A DNA stretch of 64,000 bases from Elymus sibiricus (GCA_039707655.1 CM077676.1:433419379-433483378), one strand, 5' to 3'; numbered from the stretch's first letter, positions 11,101 to 22,954 are shown. The notes: a model not told the origin generated them from the sequence alone. Translations and numbers: made by a program.

Positions 11101-12539
11101 CACCACCTTACCCTTCCATACCCATTTAAGCTTTGATAGTTTTGCTACCCATGGTTATGGGATTGCTGAGTCCTCGTGGCTCACAGATTACTACAACAAT
11201 AGTTGCAGGTATAGGTAATGCGATGTCTTGACGTGAGAGCGATGCTTGTTTGCTTTGGAGTTCTTCTTCTGCTTCTTCTTCATCGTCGATCTGGGGATAG
11301 GTTCCTAGTCGGCAGCCTGGGCTAGCTGGGTGGATGTCGTTCTTCTTTTCGTTTGATTTCATCCGTAGTCGGATGCTGCCCTTCTGTATGATGTTTGTTA
11401 TGTATTGATGTATTGTCTGTATCCCCATCTATTATGTATGTGGTACGATGTAATGATATCCACCTTGCAAGCGTCTCCAATATGCGTTTCTACTCTTGGT
11501 GGGGCCTCCGAGTTCCCCGATAATAGGATCGCATATTGGGCGTGACATATCGAGTCCGCCAGGTCCCCATGAATGACGCCATAACCAAGGGTTAAAGAGG
11601 GCGTTTAAGGGCGCCAGTTACTGATAATGGGCGCACTAACTACACTTGATGAGGGTGGACGAACGTCCTGACCGTTGCGTTCCTGGAGGGTCTCCTGGTC
11701 TTCTCTGACCGAGTGATGACAGGTACTCCGAGTGAAATAAGCCGGTCGAGTGATGTGTTGTCTTCCGAGTGGTTTATTGGTTTCCGAGTGAACTTCAGGC
11801 TGTAGAACATCTGACTGCTGGTCCGGCCCTGGGGCCCAGTATAAGGTGTATGTCATCCTAGGGTAGGGTCTATAGGTCAGGCCTGTTACCCAATCCCTAA
11901 TATATGCCCTCGTCATTAGCCCCCGAATCAGTCGAGGTTAAGCGGGTTGAGTCAAGACGAATTCCCAGGTGAGTTGAGTGCTACGGAGGCGCTCAAGAAC
12001 CCTTACTGGACATTTGACGGCCTTGTCTCCGCATGATACCTTGACGGATTCTGGACCGTATGATGTCCGAGTGAAAGTCTTGTTGCGATCTCGAGCTGGG
12101 CTAGAAATGTCTCCATCCGAGTGAAATGAATCCTCGCGCGCTGGGTGACGGAACAGATCCGAGCATTTTTGGAATGTCTTTAAAGGGCGAGCAATCGAAT
12201 TGCTGGATCCCAGATTTTGCGGGATTTGAAATCTGGTATGAGCGCGCGCGAATGGTTGCGACGCGGTGAGTGGGGAAAGTGGGGCGTGACGCCTCGATTT
12301 TCACCCCACTTTTTGCCACGTACCGCTGGATCTCCGCCGGCGAGATTTGAGGGGATCTGTGGGCCCGCGAATCACTGGTGAGGATTGGTGGGCGGAGCGA
12401 GCGGTGGTATAAAGGGCCGCCGCGTCGGAGAGGAAGAGAGCGCCAGATCCCCTTTTCCTCATTTCTTCCAATCTCCCAATCTTCTCCTCCGCACCCCACT
12501 CTGGTCAAACCCGTGTCGGCGCCGGAGTACTGTGCGGCG

Positions 12540-13939
12540 ATGGCGAAAGACAAGACGGTGAAGCTGGAGCGAGCGAAGAGAGCGACGAAGGTGAAGAAGG
12601 AGTCGAGCTCCAGGGTCGCGCCGCCGCGCGGGTGGATCCAGGGCGATTGGCTCCCGCCGACCACCACGGCGGAGGATATCAGAGGGCTCGTCGTCGACGG
12701 GCTGGTGCGCGATGGGAGCTGGAGGCTGCCGGAGGAGGGGGAGATCGAGGCTGCGCCGCGCCCCGGGGAGCGCGTGCTCCTCACTACTCACGTGGAGAGA
12801 GGTTTCTCTATGCCACCCCATCCCTTCTTCCGCGGCTTCCTGAACTTTTTCGGTGCCCAACTCCATCATCTTCCTCTGAATGCCATAGCGTATCTTGCCG
12901 CATTTATTTCCATGTGCGAAAACTTCTTAGGCTGTCAGCCGCACTGGGGGCTGTTCAAGCATATCTTCACATGTCGTTCTCAGTCGGTAAAAAAGGCTGA
13001 TCCTGGGGGAGAGAGAACTCATGTGACCTAGATGTGCGGCGGCTTAGGTATCCAGATGAGGGGTAGGAGTGCGTTCCCCACTATGACCTTTCCCGAGTCG
13101 GTTAGGGGTTGGCAGTCGACCTGGTTTTACTGTGACGATATTCCCTGTGCTGGATCATCGACTGGCCTTCCCCCTTACACGTCCAAGAGGGTCAGCACTC
13201 CTCCATCGCTGACGGTGGGCAAGGAGGAAAAGACAGAAGTGGGGATCTTGGTGGCCGCTGTAGTTGGTCTGATTCAGGGCAGAGTGACGGGCCTGGATCT
13301 TCTGGAGGTCTTCCTCAGTCGGCGGATCCAGCCGCTGCAGGAGCGGTCTCATCCCATGTGGCGGTACGTCAGGCCCAATGACTCGACCCGAGTGCATCCG
13401 TAGGACGTTGATGAGGAGACGGTGAAGCAATGGCTCAGATGCATCACTGGAGCGCGCGACAATCCGCAAGGGTCAAGACGGATCCTGTCCTACGACGCCG
13501 CGCACCAACCGCCAGAGGTGTGACACATATTTCCGAGTGAATTATTTATGCGCAAATTATCCGAGTGAGCCGAATGATCTGACTGTCTCTGTTCTTCGTG
13601 CCTTGCAGGATTTCCAGAAGATGCTCTCGCCTGTGCCAAATGGAGAACACCTTGTCGGGGACGTGGGGAGCGACCATGGCAGTGTTGAGGACAGCTACGC
13701 GGAGGATAGCGAGGAGGAAAGCGACGACTCGGAAGGAAGCGACGAGGTCGAGTCTTCTCCCTCTCCAGAGTTGCGCGCTGAGCGCCGCTCCTAGCAGACT
13801 CAAGATCCGAGTGCTGGCCTTGGGAAGACGGTGACCCCGAGTGCTAAGATCCCGAAGCGCACTCGGACATCGACGCCAGAGCCGACGGAGAAGGCCGCCA
13901 AGCAGCTCAAGGTCGCCTCGCCCAAACCCCGGAAGGCCC
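12540..13939 (+). pseudogene. Antisense ORF of the Tat element, exons 1 and 2 (5' part)
   Basis: ATG 12540 opens a Lys/Arg-rich start (MAKDKTVKLERAKR) followed by a domain with PHPFFRGFLNFFGAQLHHL, NAIAYLAAFISMCENFLG and later FYCDDI. This matches the 'putative gypsy-type transposon' family (PF04195) found on the opposite strand of grass gypsy elements. TAG codons at 13029-13031 and 13401-13403 break exon 1, which ends at GAG|GTGTGA (13517). Exon 2 starts after TTGCAG at 13609 with an acidic Ser/Glu/Asp-rich region and has a TAG at 13792-13794. It is cut at 13939 by element D1 and resumes at 21914. Product role unknown. The family is described only from transposons. Confidence 0.75.
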
Positions 13940-14209
13940 TGATACGTCTCCAACGTATCTATAATTTTTGATTGTTCCATGCTGTTATATTATCAATCTT
14001 GGATGTTTTTATATGCATTTACAGCAATTATATATCATTTTTTGGGACCAACCTATTAACTTAGTGCCCAGTGCCAGTTGCTGTTTTCTGCCCTGTTTTT
14101 GTTTTACAGAATATCAATACCAAACGAAGTCCAAATGCCACGAAACTTTTTGGAGATTTTTCTGGACAATACCAACACTAGAAGCTTCGGGAGGAGGCCA
14201 GAAGCCCCA

Positions 14210-14258
14210 GGGGGTGCCCACGAGGCACCAGGGCGCGCCTGTACCTCGTGGGGCCCAC
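14210..14258. promoter_or_regulatory. GC-rich stem-loop in D1 5' LTR
   Basis: CCCACGAGG ... CCTCGTGGGG arms around a CACCAGGGCGCGCC core. It ends ~29 bases before the TATA box. Confidence 0.7.
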
Positions 14259-14286
14259 AGAGCTCCGTTTGACCTAATTCCTCCAC

Positions 14287-14293
14287 TATAAAT
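14287..14293 (+). promoter_or_regulatory. TATA box of D1 5' LTR
   Basis: TATAAAT, preceded by a GC-rich stem-loop and followed by a leader with AAACCCTTGG, a typical LTR promoter arrangement. Confidence 0.6.
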
Positions 14294-15491
14294 TCCCAAA
14301 AAATCAGAAACCCTTGGGGGAGTCCACGAAATACTTTTTCTGCCGCCGCAAGTTTCTGTTCTCGAGAGATCCCATCATGAGGCCTTTTCTGGTACTTCGC
14401 CGGAGGGGGAATCGATCACGGAGGGGCTCTACATCAACCTTGCGGCCCTTCCGATGATGCGTGAGTAGTTTACCACAGACCTTCGGGTCCATAGTTAGCA
14501 GCTAGATGGCTTCTTCTCTCTTTTTGATCTTCAATGCAATGTTCTCCTCGATGTTCTTGGAGTTCTATCCGATGTAATCACTTTTTGTGGTGTGTTTGTT
14601 GGGATCCGATGAATTGTGAGTTTATGATCAGATTATCCATGAATATTATTTGAGTCTTCTCTGATCTCTTTTATGCATGATTATTATAGCCTCGTATTTC
14701 TTCTCCGATCTATTGATTTGATTTGGCCAACTAGATTGATTTTTCTTGCCATGGGAAGAGGTGCTTTGTAATGGGTTCGATCTTGCGGTGCTCAATCCCA
14801 GTGACAGAAAGGGACATGACACGTATGTATCATTGCTATTAAGGGTAAAAAGATGGGGTTTATTCATGCATGAGTTTATCTTGTCTACATCATGTCATCG
14901 TTCTTAAGGCGTTACTCCGTTCTTTATGGACTTAATACACTAGATGCATGCTGGATAGCGGTCGATGTGTGGAGTAATAGTAGTAGATGCAGGCAGGAGT
15001 CGGTCTACTTGTCTCGGACGTGATGCCTATATACATGATCATTGCCTTGGATATCGTCATGATTATTTGCTTTTCTATCAATTGCCCAACAGTAATTTGT
15101 CTACCCACCGTATGCTATTTTCTTGAGAGAAGCCTCTAGTGAAAACTATGGCCACCGGGTCTATCTAAATGATATACTAAAACCCTAAAAATATTTGCTG
15201 CACTTTTCTTTTATTTATTTTATTTTGTATTTTTGTTTCAATCTATCTATCTATCACATAAAATTTAATCTTGCAATTGACCGCCGAGGGATTGACAACC
15301 CCTCGTTTGCGTTGGGCGCAAGGATTTGTTGTTTGTGTGCAGGTACTGCTAACGAGGTGTTGGGTGGTTCTCCTACTGGATTGATAACCTTGGTTTCATA
15401 ACTGAGGGAAATACTTACCTCTGCTATGCTGCATCATCCCTTCCTCTTCGGGGATAAACCAACGCAAGATACAAGTAGTAGGAAGAATTTC

Positions 15492-15509
15492 TGGCGCCGT
15501 TGCCGGGGA
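15492..15509 (+). other. D1 primer-binding site (tRNA-Asp type)
   Basis: TGGCGCCGTTGCCGGGGA, 11 bases after the LTR end, complementary to the 3' end of plant tRNA-Asp, the primer usual in Athila-type wheat elements. Confidence 0.85.
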
Positions 15510-15703
15510 GACATCATCAACATCTATCAAGTACCTTTGCATAAACTCTCATCTCCTTGCATTTATTTTATTTTATTTTCCTCTCGTTTGCATCATCAAC
15601 ATCCCACTTCTAAAAGGATTGTACAAAAATACAAAAATATTTTCCGTTTTCCTTTTTCTTGTTTGCTTGTTTGCTTGCTTGTTATCTTGTTCGCGTAGTC
15701 ACG

Positions 15704-17707
15704 ATGTCTCAAGAAAATACAAAATTGTGTGATTTTTCCAATACTAATAATAATGATTTTAATAGCACTCCGATTGCTCCTCCCGCCGCTAGTGCAGAGA
15801 CTTGTGATATTAATGCCGCTTTGCTTAATCTTGTGATGAAAGATCAATTTTCTGGTAGTCCTAATGAAGATGATGCATCCCATCTTAACACTTTCGTAGA
15901 ATTGTGTGATATGCAAAAGAAAAAAGATGTGGATAATGATATTGTGAAATTAAAATTATTCCCATTCTCATTGCGGGATCGTGCAAAATTTTGGTTTTCA
16001 TCTTTACCACGAAATAGTATCGATTCTTGGGATAGGTGTAAAGATGCTTTTATTACTAAGTATTTTCCTCCCGCGAAAATTATTTCCCTAAGAAATCAAA
16101 TTATGAATTTTAAGCAACTTGATCATGAACATGTTGCCCAATCTTGGGAAAGAATGAAATTAATGATAAAAAATTGCCCTACTCATGGTTTAAATTTGTG
16201 GATGATCATACAAATTTTTTATGCGGGATTAAATTTTGTTTCTAGAAATCTTTTAGATTCCGCCGCGGGAGGTACGTTTATGGAAATTACTTTTGGAGAA
16301 GCTACTAAATTGCTTGATAATATTATGGCAAATTATTCACAATGGCATACTAAAAGAGTTCCTACTAGTAAAAAAGTGAATTCGGTTGAAGAAATTAATA
16401 CTTTGAGTGATAAAGTTGATGCGCTTATGAAATTGGTTGCTAGTAAAAATGTTCATATTGATCCTAATGATGTGCCGTTGTCCACTTTGAGTGAGCAAAA
16501 TAATGATGCCATTGATGTGAATTTTGTCTCGCGAAACAATTTTAATAGTAATGCTTATAGAGGTAATTTCAATGCTAGACCGTTTCCTGGAAATTCCTCT
16601 AATAATTATGGCAATCCTTATGGTAATATTTATAGTAATAATAATAATAGGATGCCCTCTGATCTTGAAAGTAATATTAAAGAATTTATTAATGCTCAAA
16701 AAGTTTTCAACACTACGATCGAAGAAAAATTGAGTAAACTTGATGATATGTCTAGGAGCATTGATAGAATTATTCATGATGTGGAAAATCTTAAGACTAA
16801 AATTTTGCCACCTAAAATTGATATTAATGAATCAATTAAAGCTTTATATGTCTCCATGGATGAGAGTAAGAAAAGAACCGCCATGCTAAAAGCTAAACGA
16901 GAATTTTTAGAAAAAGCGATTCCTCCCGGTTTTTATCGTAGTAATGATGAGGATATTAAAATGATTGGTGTTTCATCTATTGATTATTTATTTAGCAATA
17001 TTAAACTTGATGAAAAGGGGACTGAAGAAGAGTCAACTTTAGTTAATGAGCGTCCCCATAGTTCGGAGGGTGAAAATCTTGATAAGAAAATTACTAAAAG
17101 TGGGTTTGGAGAGGTAAAAACTTTAAATAGCGATGTGCCCACTCTCTTGGATTACAAAGATTTCAATTATGATAATTGTTCTTTGATTGAGTGCATTTCT
17201 TTGTTACAATCCATGTTAAATTCACCCAACGCTTATGAGCAAAACAAGGCTTTTACTAAACACATCGTAGAGGCAATGATGAAAGCGTTAGAAGAAAAGT
17301 TAGAACTAGAAATTTCAATTCCTAGAAAATTATATGATGAATGTGAACTCACCAATAAGTTTAAAATTAAAAATTATGAGTGCAATGCTTTATGTGATTT
17401 GGGTGCTAGCGTTTCCACAATTCCAAAATCTCTATGTGATGTGCTAGGTTTCACCAATATAGATGAATGTTCTCTTAATTTGCATCTTACGGATTCAACT
17501 ATTAAAAAGCCTTCGGGTAGAATTAATTTTGTTCTAATTCTTGCAAATAGGAACTATGTGCCCGTTGATTTTATTGTACTTGACATTGAATGCAACCCTT
17601 CATGCCCCATAATACTTGGTAGACCGTTCTTACGAACCATAGGTGCCGTTATTGATATGAAAGAAGGGAATATAAAATTTCAATTTCCATTAAAAAAGGG
17701 TATGTAG
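15704..17707 (+). CDS. D1 gag-protease polyprotein, 667 aa, uninterrupted
   Basis: ATG 15704 (MSQENTKLCDF) was chosen because upstream sequence is leader-like. Around residues 45-195 lies a retrotransposon gag domain: QFSGSPNEDDASHLNTF, then FPFSLRDRAKFWFSSLP, WERMKLMIKNCP and a GLN...LLDSAAGG motif, as in Athila gag. Residues ~280-320 are Asn-rich and low-complexity. At ~563 is the aspartic protease active site, CDLGASVSTIPKSL, with the later ILGRPFLRT strand at ~635. Gag packages RNA in the particle, and the protease cleaves the polyprotein. The frame ends TAG right after the protease, and no pol follows. The open frame suggests recent activity or selection, mobilised by an autonomous relative. 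Confidence 0.9.
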   Translation: MSQENTKLCDFSNTNNNDFNSTPIAPPAASAETCDINAALLNLVMKDQFSGSPNEDDASHLNTFVELCDMQKKKDVDNDIVKLKLFPFSLRDRAKFWFSSLPRNSIDSWDRCKDAFITKYFPPAKIISLRNQIMNFKQLDHEHVAQSWERMKLMIKNCPTHGLNLWMIIQIFYAGLNFVSRNLLDSAAGGTFMEITFGEATKLLDNIMANYSQWHTKRVPTSKKVNSVEEINTLSDKVDALMKLVASKNVHIDPNDVPLSTLSEQNNDAIDVNFVSRNNFNSNAYRGNFNARPFPGNSSNNYGNPYGNIYSNNNNRMPSDLESNIKEFINAQKVFNTTIEEKLSKLDDMSRSIDRIIHDVENLKTKILPPKIDINESIKALYVSMDESKKRTAMLKAKREFLEKAIPPGFYRSNDEDIKMIGVSSIDYLFSNIKLDEKGTEEESTLVNERPHSSEGENLDKKITKSGFGEVKTLNSDVPTLLDYKDFNYDNCSLIECISLLQSMLNSPNAYEQNKAFTKHIVEAMMKALEEKLELEISIPRKLYDECELTNKFKIKNYECNALCDLGASVSTIPKSLCDVLGFTNIDECSLNLHLTDSTIKKPSGRINFVLILANRNYVPVDFIVLDIECNPSCPIILGRPFLRTIGAVIDMKEGNIKFQFPLKKGM

Positions 17708-18452
17708 CATTTACCTAGGAAAAGAATTAAAGCACCATATGAATCCATTATGAGGGCCAATTATGGAATCAACTTGAAAGATGACAATACTTGAAACTAT
17801 GCATTATGCCTAGCTAGGGGCATAAAACAATAGCGCTTGTTGGGAGGCAACCCAATGAATAAATTAAATTTTTATTATTTGTTTATGTTATTGTGTGTTT
17901 TCACAATTATGCTACTGTTATGATTGTGTTTCTGTGTTTTTAATTAGTGTTTGTGCCAAGTAAAACCTTTAGGATGATATGGAAGATAGTATAATTGATG
18001 CTGTTTGGAAAACAGAAAGTTTTGCGTCCAGTGCTGGAATTTTGTTTCTGTACTGGAGAGTGAGACAAATCTGAAATTTTTACACAGTATTGGTATATTA
18101 ATTTCCCACGTTTTCCTAATTTTTCAGAAGTTTTGGAGTTACAGAAGTATGGCTTTTAAATAGATTGCTACAGACTGTTCTGTTTTTGACAGATTCTGTT
18201 TTTGATGCACTACTTGCTTGTTTTGATGGAACTATGGATTGTATCGGGGGGTATAAGCCATGGAGAAGTTAGAATACAGTAGTTATAATGCAAAAATAAA
18301 ATATGAATGGGTTTGCAACAGTACTTAAGTTAGTGATTTATTTTGATATACTAACGGATCTCACGAAGGTTTTGTTGAGTTTTGTGTGATTGAAGTTTTC
18401 AAGTTTTGGGTGAGATCACGATGGATGAAGGAATAAGGAGTGGCAAGAGCCT

Positions 18453-18523
18453 AAGCTTGGGGATGCCCGAGGCACCCCAAGGTAATATTCAAGGAAGTCT
18501 CAGGCGTCTAAGCTTGGGGATGT
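18453..18523 (+). repeat. Two internal polypurine-tract-like copies in D1
   Basis: AAGCTTGGGGATGC at 18453-18466 and AAGCTTGGGGATGT at 18510-18523 repeat the true polypurine tract (20352-20365). The equivalent pair is kept in D2. Confidence 0.75.
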
Positions 18524-18739
18524 CCCGGAAGGCATCCCCTCTTTCTTCTACCAACCATCGGTAATTTTACTTGGAGCTATATTTTTATTCGTCACATGAT
18601 ATGTGTTTTGCTTGGAACGCCTTATATTATATGAGTCTTTGCTTTGTTTGCTTTATAGTTTGTCACAATCATCCTTGCTGAACACACCTATTTTGAGAGA
18701 GCCACACGTTCATCATAATTTGTTAGAATACTCTATGTG

Positions 18740-19041
18740 CTTCGCTTAAATTTTTTTGAGCTAGGCAGTTGCTCTAGTGCTTCACTTAAATCTTTTTGAG
18801 CACGGCGGTGGCTAAATTTTGAAGAAATGAACTCTCATGCTTCACTTATATTATTTTGAGAGTTGATTAAAATTTTGAAGAAATAAACTCTCATGCTTCA
18901 CTTATATTATTTTGAGAGTTGATAAAATTTTGAAGAAATAGATTCTCATGCTTCACTTATATTATTTTGAGAATTGATAAGATTGAATTTTGAAGAAATA
19001 TTTGCACTCTCATGCTTCACTTAAATCTTTTTGAGAGTTGA
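18740..19041. repeat. Tandem repeats of ~65-70 bp in D1 (CTCTCATGCTTCACTTATAT)
   Basis: Four to five successive units contain CTCATGCTTCACTTATAT, TATTTTGAGAGTTGAT and TTTTGAAGAAATA. Inside a unit, CTCTCA and TGAGAG can pair, so each unit is a small inverted repeat. The block has a counterpart in D2. Confidence 0.8.
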
Positions 19042-20351
19042 TGAAAGTAACGGCAATTTGCACAAGATATGAATTTGGTCCCAAAGTGATGAATATTCAA
19101 GAGGGATATAATAAAAACTTTCATATAGATCATTGGATATGATAAGTGTGATTCCTTGCAATAGTTTTGCGATATGGAAATGATAATATGTGAGTCATGT
19201 TAGTGAGTAATTGTGATTTAGTAAGAATATTCGTGTTAAGGTTTGTGATTCCCTATGCATGCACATCAAGTCAATAGTTATGCAAAGAAATTATATCCTA
19301 CTTATGGTGCATTATTCGGTGTTAGTTATGTTCAATGCATGTTTATGACCATTTTCGCTTTTTGGTTGGTTGCTTCTCAATCTTTTGCTAGCCTTCATTT
19401 GTACTAAGCATAAATACTGCTTGTGCATCCAAAATCCTTAAACCCAAGTTGTGCCAAATGAGTCCACTATATCTACCTATATGCGGTATTTCAATGCCGT
19501 TCCAAGTAAATTTGCGTGTGCCAACTCTAATTTTCAAAATAATTTTCCATTTTGTGTGCCCGTACCGCTCATGAAGCGGCAGGGGGTGGCCAATATTTTC
19601 CATGCTAGGTGTGTTATTCTCACGATGAGTGTTTATTCACTTGTCATTGCATGAGAGAATGGTTGGTAATAGGGATGCCCAGTCCCACAATGAAATCAAA
19701 AATTAATAACAACAAAATTTCTTGGAAAGTGATGGTATGGAGGGCACCCGTGGATACGGCTAGCCATGGATTGTGAAAGAAATGGTGGAAAGGAAATAAA
19801 CTTTACTTTCTGCTTGGGAACCGCCTATGATGTGTCTAGCATGGAAGATATTGGGAATTCTTGGTCGTTTTCGTTGACAGGAAAAGCATGCCTCTCAAAA
19901 TATTTTTATCTCTCTAATTTAAGCCTTGAGCTCTGGCACATTTGACAAATCTCTGCTTCCCTCTGCAAAGGGCCTATCAATTTACTTTTATGCAATTTGA
20001 TTTTCTTGAGTCTCCATCTTCTCTTATAAAGCACCAACTAGAGACCACTATTGTCATACTTGTGCATTGTGTGTAGCTAATATTTGAGTGTGTTTCATGA
20101 ATGGATCAATGATTGAGCATAATGGGCTAGGGATAACTTTCTTTAGCGTTGATATTTTGAAAGACATGGTTGCTTGTTAGCATGCTTGAGTATTTATATC
20201 TTCATGTCAAATTATAGACTATTGCTTTGAATCATTCTAGTCCAATGTCCATGCTATAAAAGAAAAAGAAAATATGATGAATATGATAGGCATCATACCA
20301 CATCAAAAATTCTGTTTTTATCATTTACCTACTCGAGGACGAGCAGTAATT

Positions 20352-20365
20352 AAGCTTGGGGATGC
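20352..20365 (+). other. D1 polypurine tract
   Basis: AAGCTTGGGGATGC, directly before the 3' LTR. Confidence 0.85.
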
Positions 20366-21908
20366 TGATACGTCTCCAACGTATCTATAATTTTTTATTG
20401 TTCCATGTTGTTATATTATCAATCTTGGATGTTTTTATATGCATTGACAGCAATTATATATCATTTTTTGGGACCAACCTATTAACTTAGTGCCCAGTGC
20501 CAGTTGCTGTTTTCTGCCCTGTTTTTGTTTTACAGAATATCAATACCAAACGAAGTCCAAATGCCACGAAACTTTTTGGAGATTTTTCTGGACAATACCA
20601 ACACTAGAAGCTTCGGGAGGAGGCCAGAAGCCCCAGGGGGTGCCCACGAGGCACCAGGGCGCGCCTGTACCTCGTGGGGCCCACAGAGCTCCGTTTGACC
20701 TAATTCCTCCACTATAAATTCCCAAAAAATCAGAAACCCTTGGGGGAGTCCACGAAATACTTTTTCTGCCGCCGCAAGTTTCTGTTCTCGAGAGATCCCA
20801 TCATGAGGCCTTTTCTGGTACTTCGCCGGAGGGGGAATCGATCACGGAGGGGCTCTACATCAACCTTGCGGCCCTTCCGATGATGCGTGAGTAGTTTACC
20901 ACAGACCTTCGGGTCCATAGTTAGCAGCTAGATGGCTTCTTCTCTCTTTTTGATCTTCAATGCAATGTTCTCCTCGATGTTCTTGGAGTTCTATCCGATG
21001 TAATCACTTTTTGTGGTGTGTTTGTTGGGATCCGATGAATTGTGAGTTTATGATCAGATTATCCATGAATATTATTTGAGTCTTCTCTGATCTCTTTTAT
21101 GCATGATTATTATAGCCTCGTATTTCTTCTCCGATCTATTGATTTGATTTGGCCAACTAGATTGATTTTTCTTGCCATGGGAAGAGGTGCTTTGTAATGG
21201 GTTCGATCTTGCGGTGCTCAATCCCAGTGACAGAAAGGGACATGACACGTATGTATCGTTGCTATTAAGGGTAAAAAGATGGGGTTTATTCATGCATGAG
21301 TTTATCTTGTCTACATCATGTCATCGTTCTTACGGCGTTACTCCGTTCTTTATGGACTTAATACACTAGATGCATGCTGGATAGCGGTCGATGTGTGGAG
21401 TAATAGTAGTAGATGCAGGCAGGAGTCGGTCTACTTGTCTCGGACGTGATGCCTATATACATGATCATTGACTTGGATATCGTCATGATTATTTGCTTTT
21501 CTATCAATTGCCCAACAGTAATTTGTCTACCCACCGTATGCTATTTTCTTGAGAGAAGCCTCTAGTGTAAACTATGGCCCCCTGATCTATCTAAATCATA
21601 TACTAAAACCCTAAAAATATTTGCTGCACTTTTCTTTTATTTATTTTATTTTGTATTTTTTGTTTCAATCTATCTATCTATCACATAAAATTTAATCTTG
21701 CAATTGACCGCCGAGGGATTGACAACCCCTCATTTGCGTTGGGTGCAAGGATTTGTTGTTTGTGTGCAGGTACTGCTAACGAGGTGTTGTGTGGTTCTCC
21801 TACTGGATTGATAACCTTGATTTCATAACTAAGGGAAATACTTACCTCTGCTGTGCTGCATCATCCCTTCCTCTTCGGGGATAAAACCAACGCAAGCTAC
21901 AACTAGCA
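20366..21908 (+). repeat. D1 3' LTR
   Basis: Begins TGATACGTCTCC and ends AACTAGCA, followed by TSD GGCCC. It contains the GC stem-loop at 20636-20684 and TATAAAT at 20713. Confidence 0.93.
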
Positions 21909-21913
21909 GGCCC

Positions 21914-22313
21914 TACCCAGGATCAAGGTTACCGTGCCTGTCACCTCAACGTGAGTGCCGCGTCTTTCCTTTCTGTCTCTATGAAGTTCTGGGCTTTTTT
22001 GACCAGGTGAAACTTGTGAACCAGAGCTGCCACCTCGATGACATCTCCCATGCAGATCGACGGAGACCGCGTCGAAGCCAAGTCGGCGGACGTGGCCACC
22101 TCTCAGAAAGGAAGCGATGATTTCATTTTTTACTTCGATCTGTGACCCGACTGAATTGTGCGTCATGAATGATCGTGTCGAGTGGACGTAGCGCTTGCAG
22201 AGATCATCCATGTCGCGGACGACGACAAAGGACTGCCACGGGGGGACATCGAGAAGGGGACCGCAGCTCCGACTGCCTCTCAGACCACCGCACAGAAGAC
22301 ACCACCAAGCAAA
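21914..22313 (+). pseudogene. Antisense ORF of the Tat element, end of exon 2, exon 3, start of exon 4
   Basis: Exon 2 resumes at 21914 (PRIKVTVPVTS) and ends at 21950 before GTGAGT. Exon 3 (22025-22110) follows AACCAG and encodes AATSMTSPMQIDGDRVEAKS and a few more residues. Its expected GT donor at 22111 reads GAAGCG, as if the T of GTAAGCG were lost. Exon 4 starts at 22201 after TTGCAG (IIHVADDDKGLPRGDIEKG). It is interrupted at 22313 by the CACTA element, and its frame continues exactly at 43115 when the insert and one AAA are removed. Splice phases (2, 1) agree across all three exons. Hydrophilic, no known domain here. Confidence 0.65.
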
Positions 22314-22895
22314 CACTACTAGGGAAAACCTTATAGGTGGACGATTAACAGTAGCGCGGGTCAGAGGTACGCGCTACTGCTAATTTACAGTAGCGCCGGT
22401 GTAAGAAATGCGCTACTGCTATCTATTTAGCAGTAGATGGGGTGTGCTAGACAACGGTACTGCTAAGTGGGCCACACAATACCCACCAGGCTAGCTATAT
22501 TAGTAGCGCGGCCCACTGTACACGCGCTACTGCTAAACCCTTAGAAGTAGCGCGTGTTAAAGGCCCACCACTGCAACTACTGCGACACTGTGGCACCTTG
22601 CGGGCCCCGCTTAGCAGCAGCGTGATACGTCCATTTTGCATCATGTTTTGCTACTGTTATTTATAGTGTTTTTAATCATTATAACACTTTTTGGAGTAAT
22701 TCTAATGCCTTTTCTCTCTTAATATGCAAGATTCACACAAGGAGGGAGAATGCCGGCAGCTGGAATTCTGGAGCTGAAAAAGCTCTGTCAAGATACCTAT
22801 TCTGCACATCTCCAAATGAGCTGAAATTTTACGGAGAATTATTTTGGAATAAATAAAAAATATTGGAAGCAAAAAGTACCAGAGGGGGCCACCCA

Positions 22896-22954
22896 GGTGC
22901 CCACGCGGCACCAGGGCATGCCACCCCCCAGGCGCGCCCTGGTACCTCGTGGGG
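22896..22954. promoter_or_regulatory. GC-rich stem-loop in E1 5' LTR
   Basis: GGTGCCCACG ... GGCGCGCCCTGGTACC with complementary arms, slightly decayed. It is followed by TATATAA at 22987-22993. Confidence 0.65.

Larger units (their letters stand above)
6877..11547. mobile_element. Sukkula-type solo LTR (LARD), 4.67 kb
   Basis: Starts TGTGACGCCC and ends GGGCGTGACA, with flanking TATAG (6872-6876) and TATCG (11548-11552), a 5-bp TSD with one mismatch. The right-end wording, GATCGCATATTGGGCGTGAC, closely resembles the published Sukkula LTR end. The ~4.7 kb size fits LTRs of that large retrotransposon derivative. No internal domain or second LTR follows, so this is a solo LTR. It contains a GC-rich leader (7480-8110) and otherwise T-rich non-coding DNA. 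The apparent 200-codon frames in the GC-rich part are open in several frames on both strands and are composition artefacts. Confidence 0.8.
6664..11915 (-). repeat. 3' LTR of the Tat element (576 bp, split by Sukkula-type LTR)
   Basis: 6664-6876 plus 11553-11915 match the other LTR (54302-54878) almost base for base. The stretch 6877-11552 is a later insertion together with its duplicated target. Purine-rich GGGGGCTAA lies immediately inside the LTR (minus strand, 11916-11924) and serves as the polypurine tract. Confidence 0.9.
13940..15480 (+). repeat. D1 5' LTR
   Basis: Begins TGATACGTCTCC and ends TACAAGTAGTA. The terminal CA has mutated to TA, judged from the other LTR, which ends TAGCA. 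It contains a GC stem-loop (14210-14258) and TATAAAT at 14287. Confidence 0.93.
17708..20351. other. D1 non-coding region replacing pol
   Basis: 2.6 kb without significant ORFs between gag-protease and the polypurine tract. It contains the TTGGGAGGCAACCC phrase (17839-17852), two internal AAGCTTGGGGATG motifs (18453 and 18510) and the tandem block at 18740-19041. Much of it from ~17960 on reappears in reverse orientation in D2 (24626-27150). Confidence 0.8.
13940..21908 (+). mobile_element. D1: Athila-lineage gypsy, non-autonomous (gag-protease only)
   Basis: Flanked by TSD GGCCC (13935-13939, 21909-21913). Two LTRs of 1541 and 1543 bp begin TGATACGTCTCCAACG. I count roughly 20 differences between them by eye, so the insertion is fairly young. 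The PBS (15492-15509) and the polypurine tract AAGCTTGGGGATGC (20352-20365) give plus orientation. The only coding region is gag-protease. The expected RT, RNase H and integrase are absent, replaced by 2.6 kb of non-coding DNA with tandem repeats. Its 3' half is shared with D2. Confidence 0.93.

Noticed and set aside
16337..16777. 146-codon minus-strand frame inside D1 gag
   Set aside because: Shadow of the plus-strand gag gene. Ile/Asn-rich composition from AT-rich codons.
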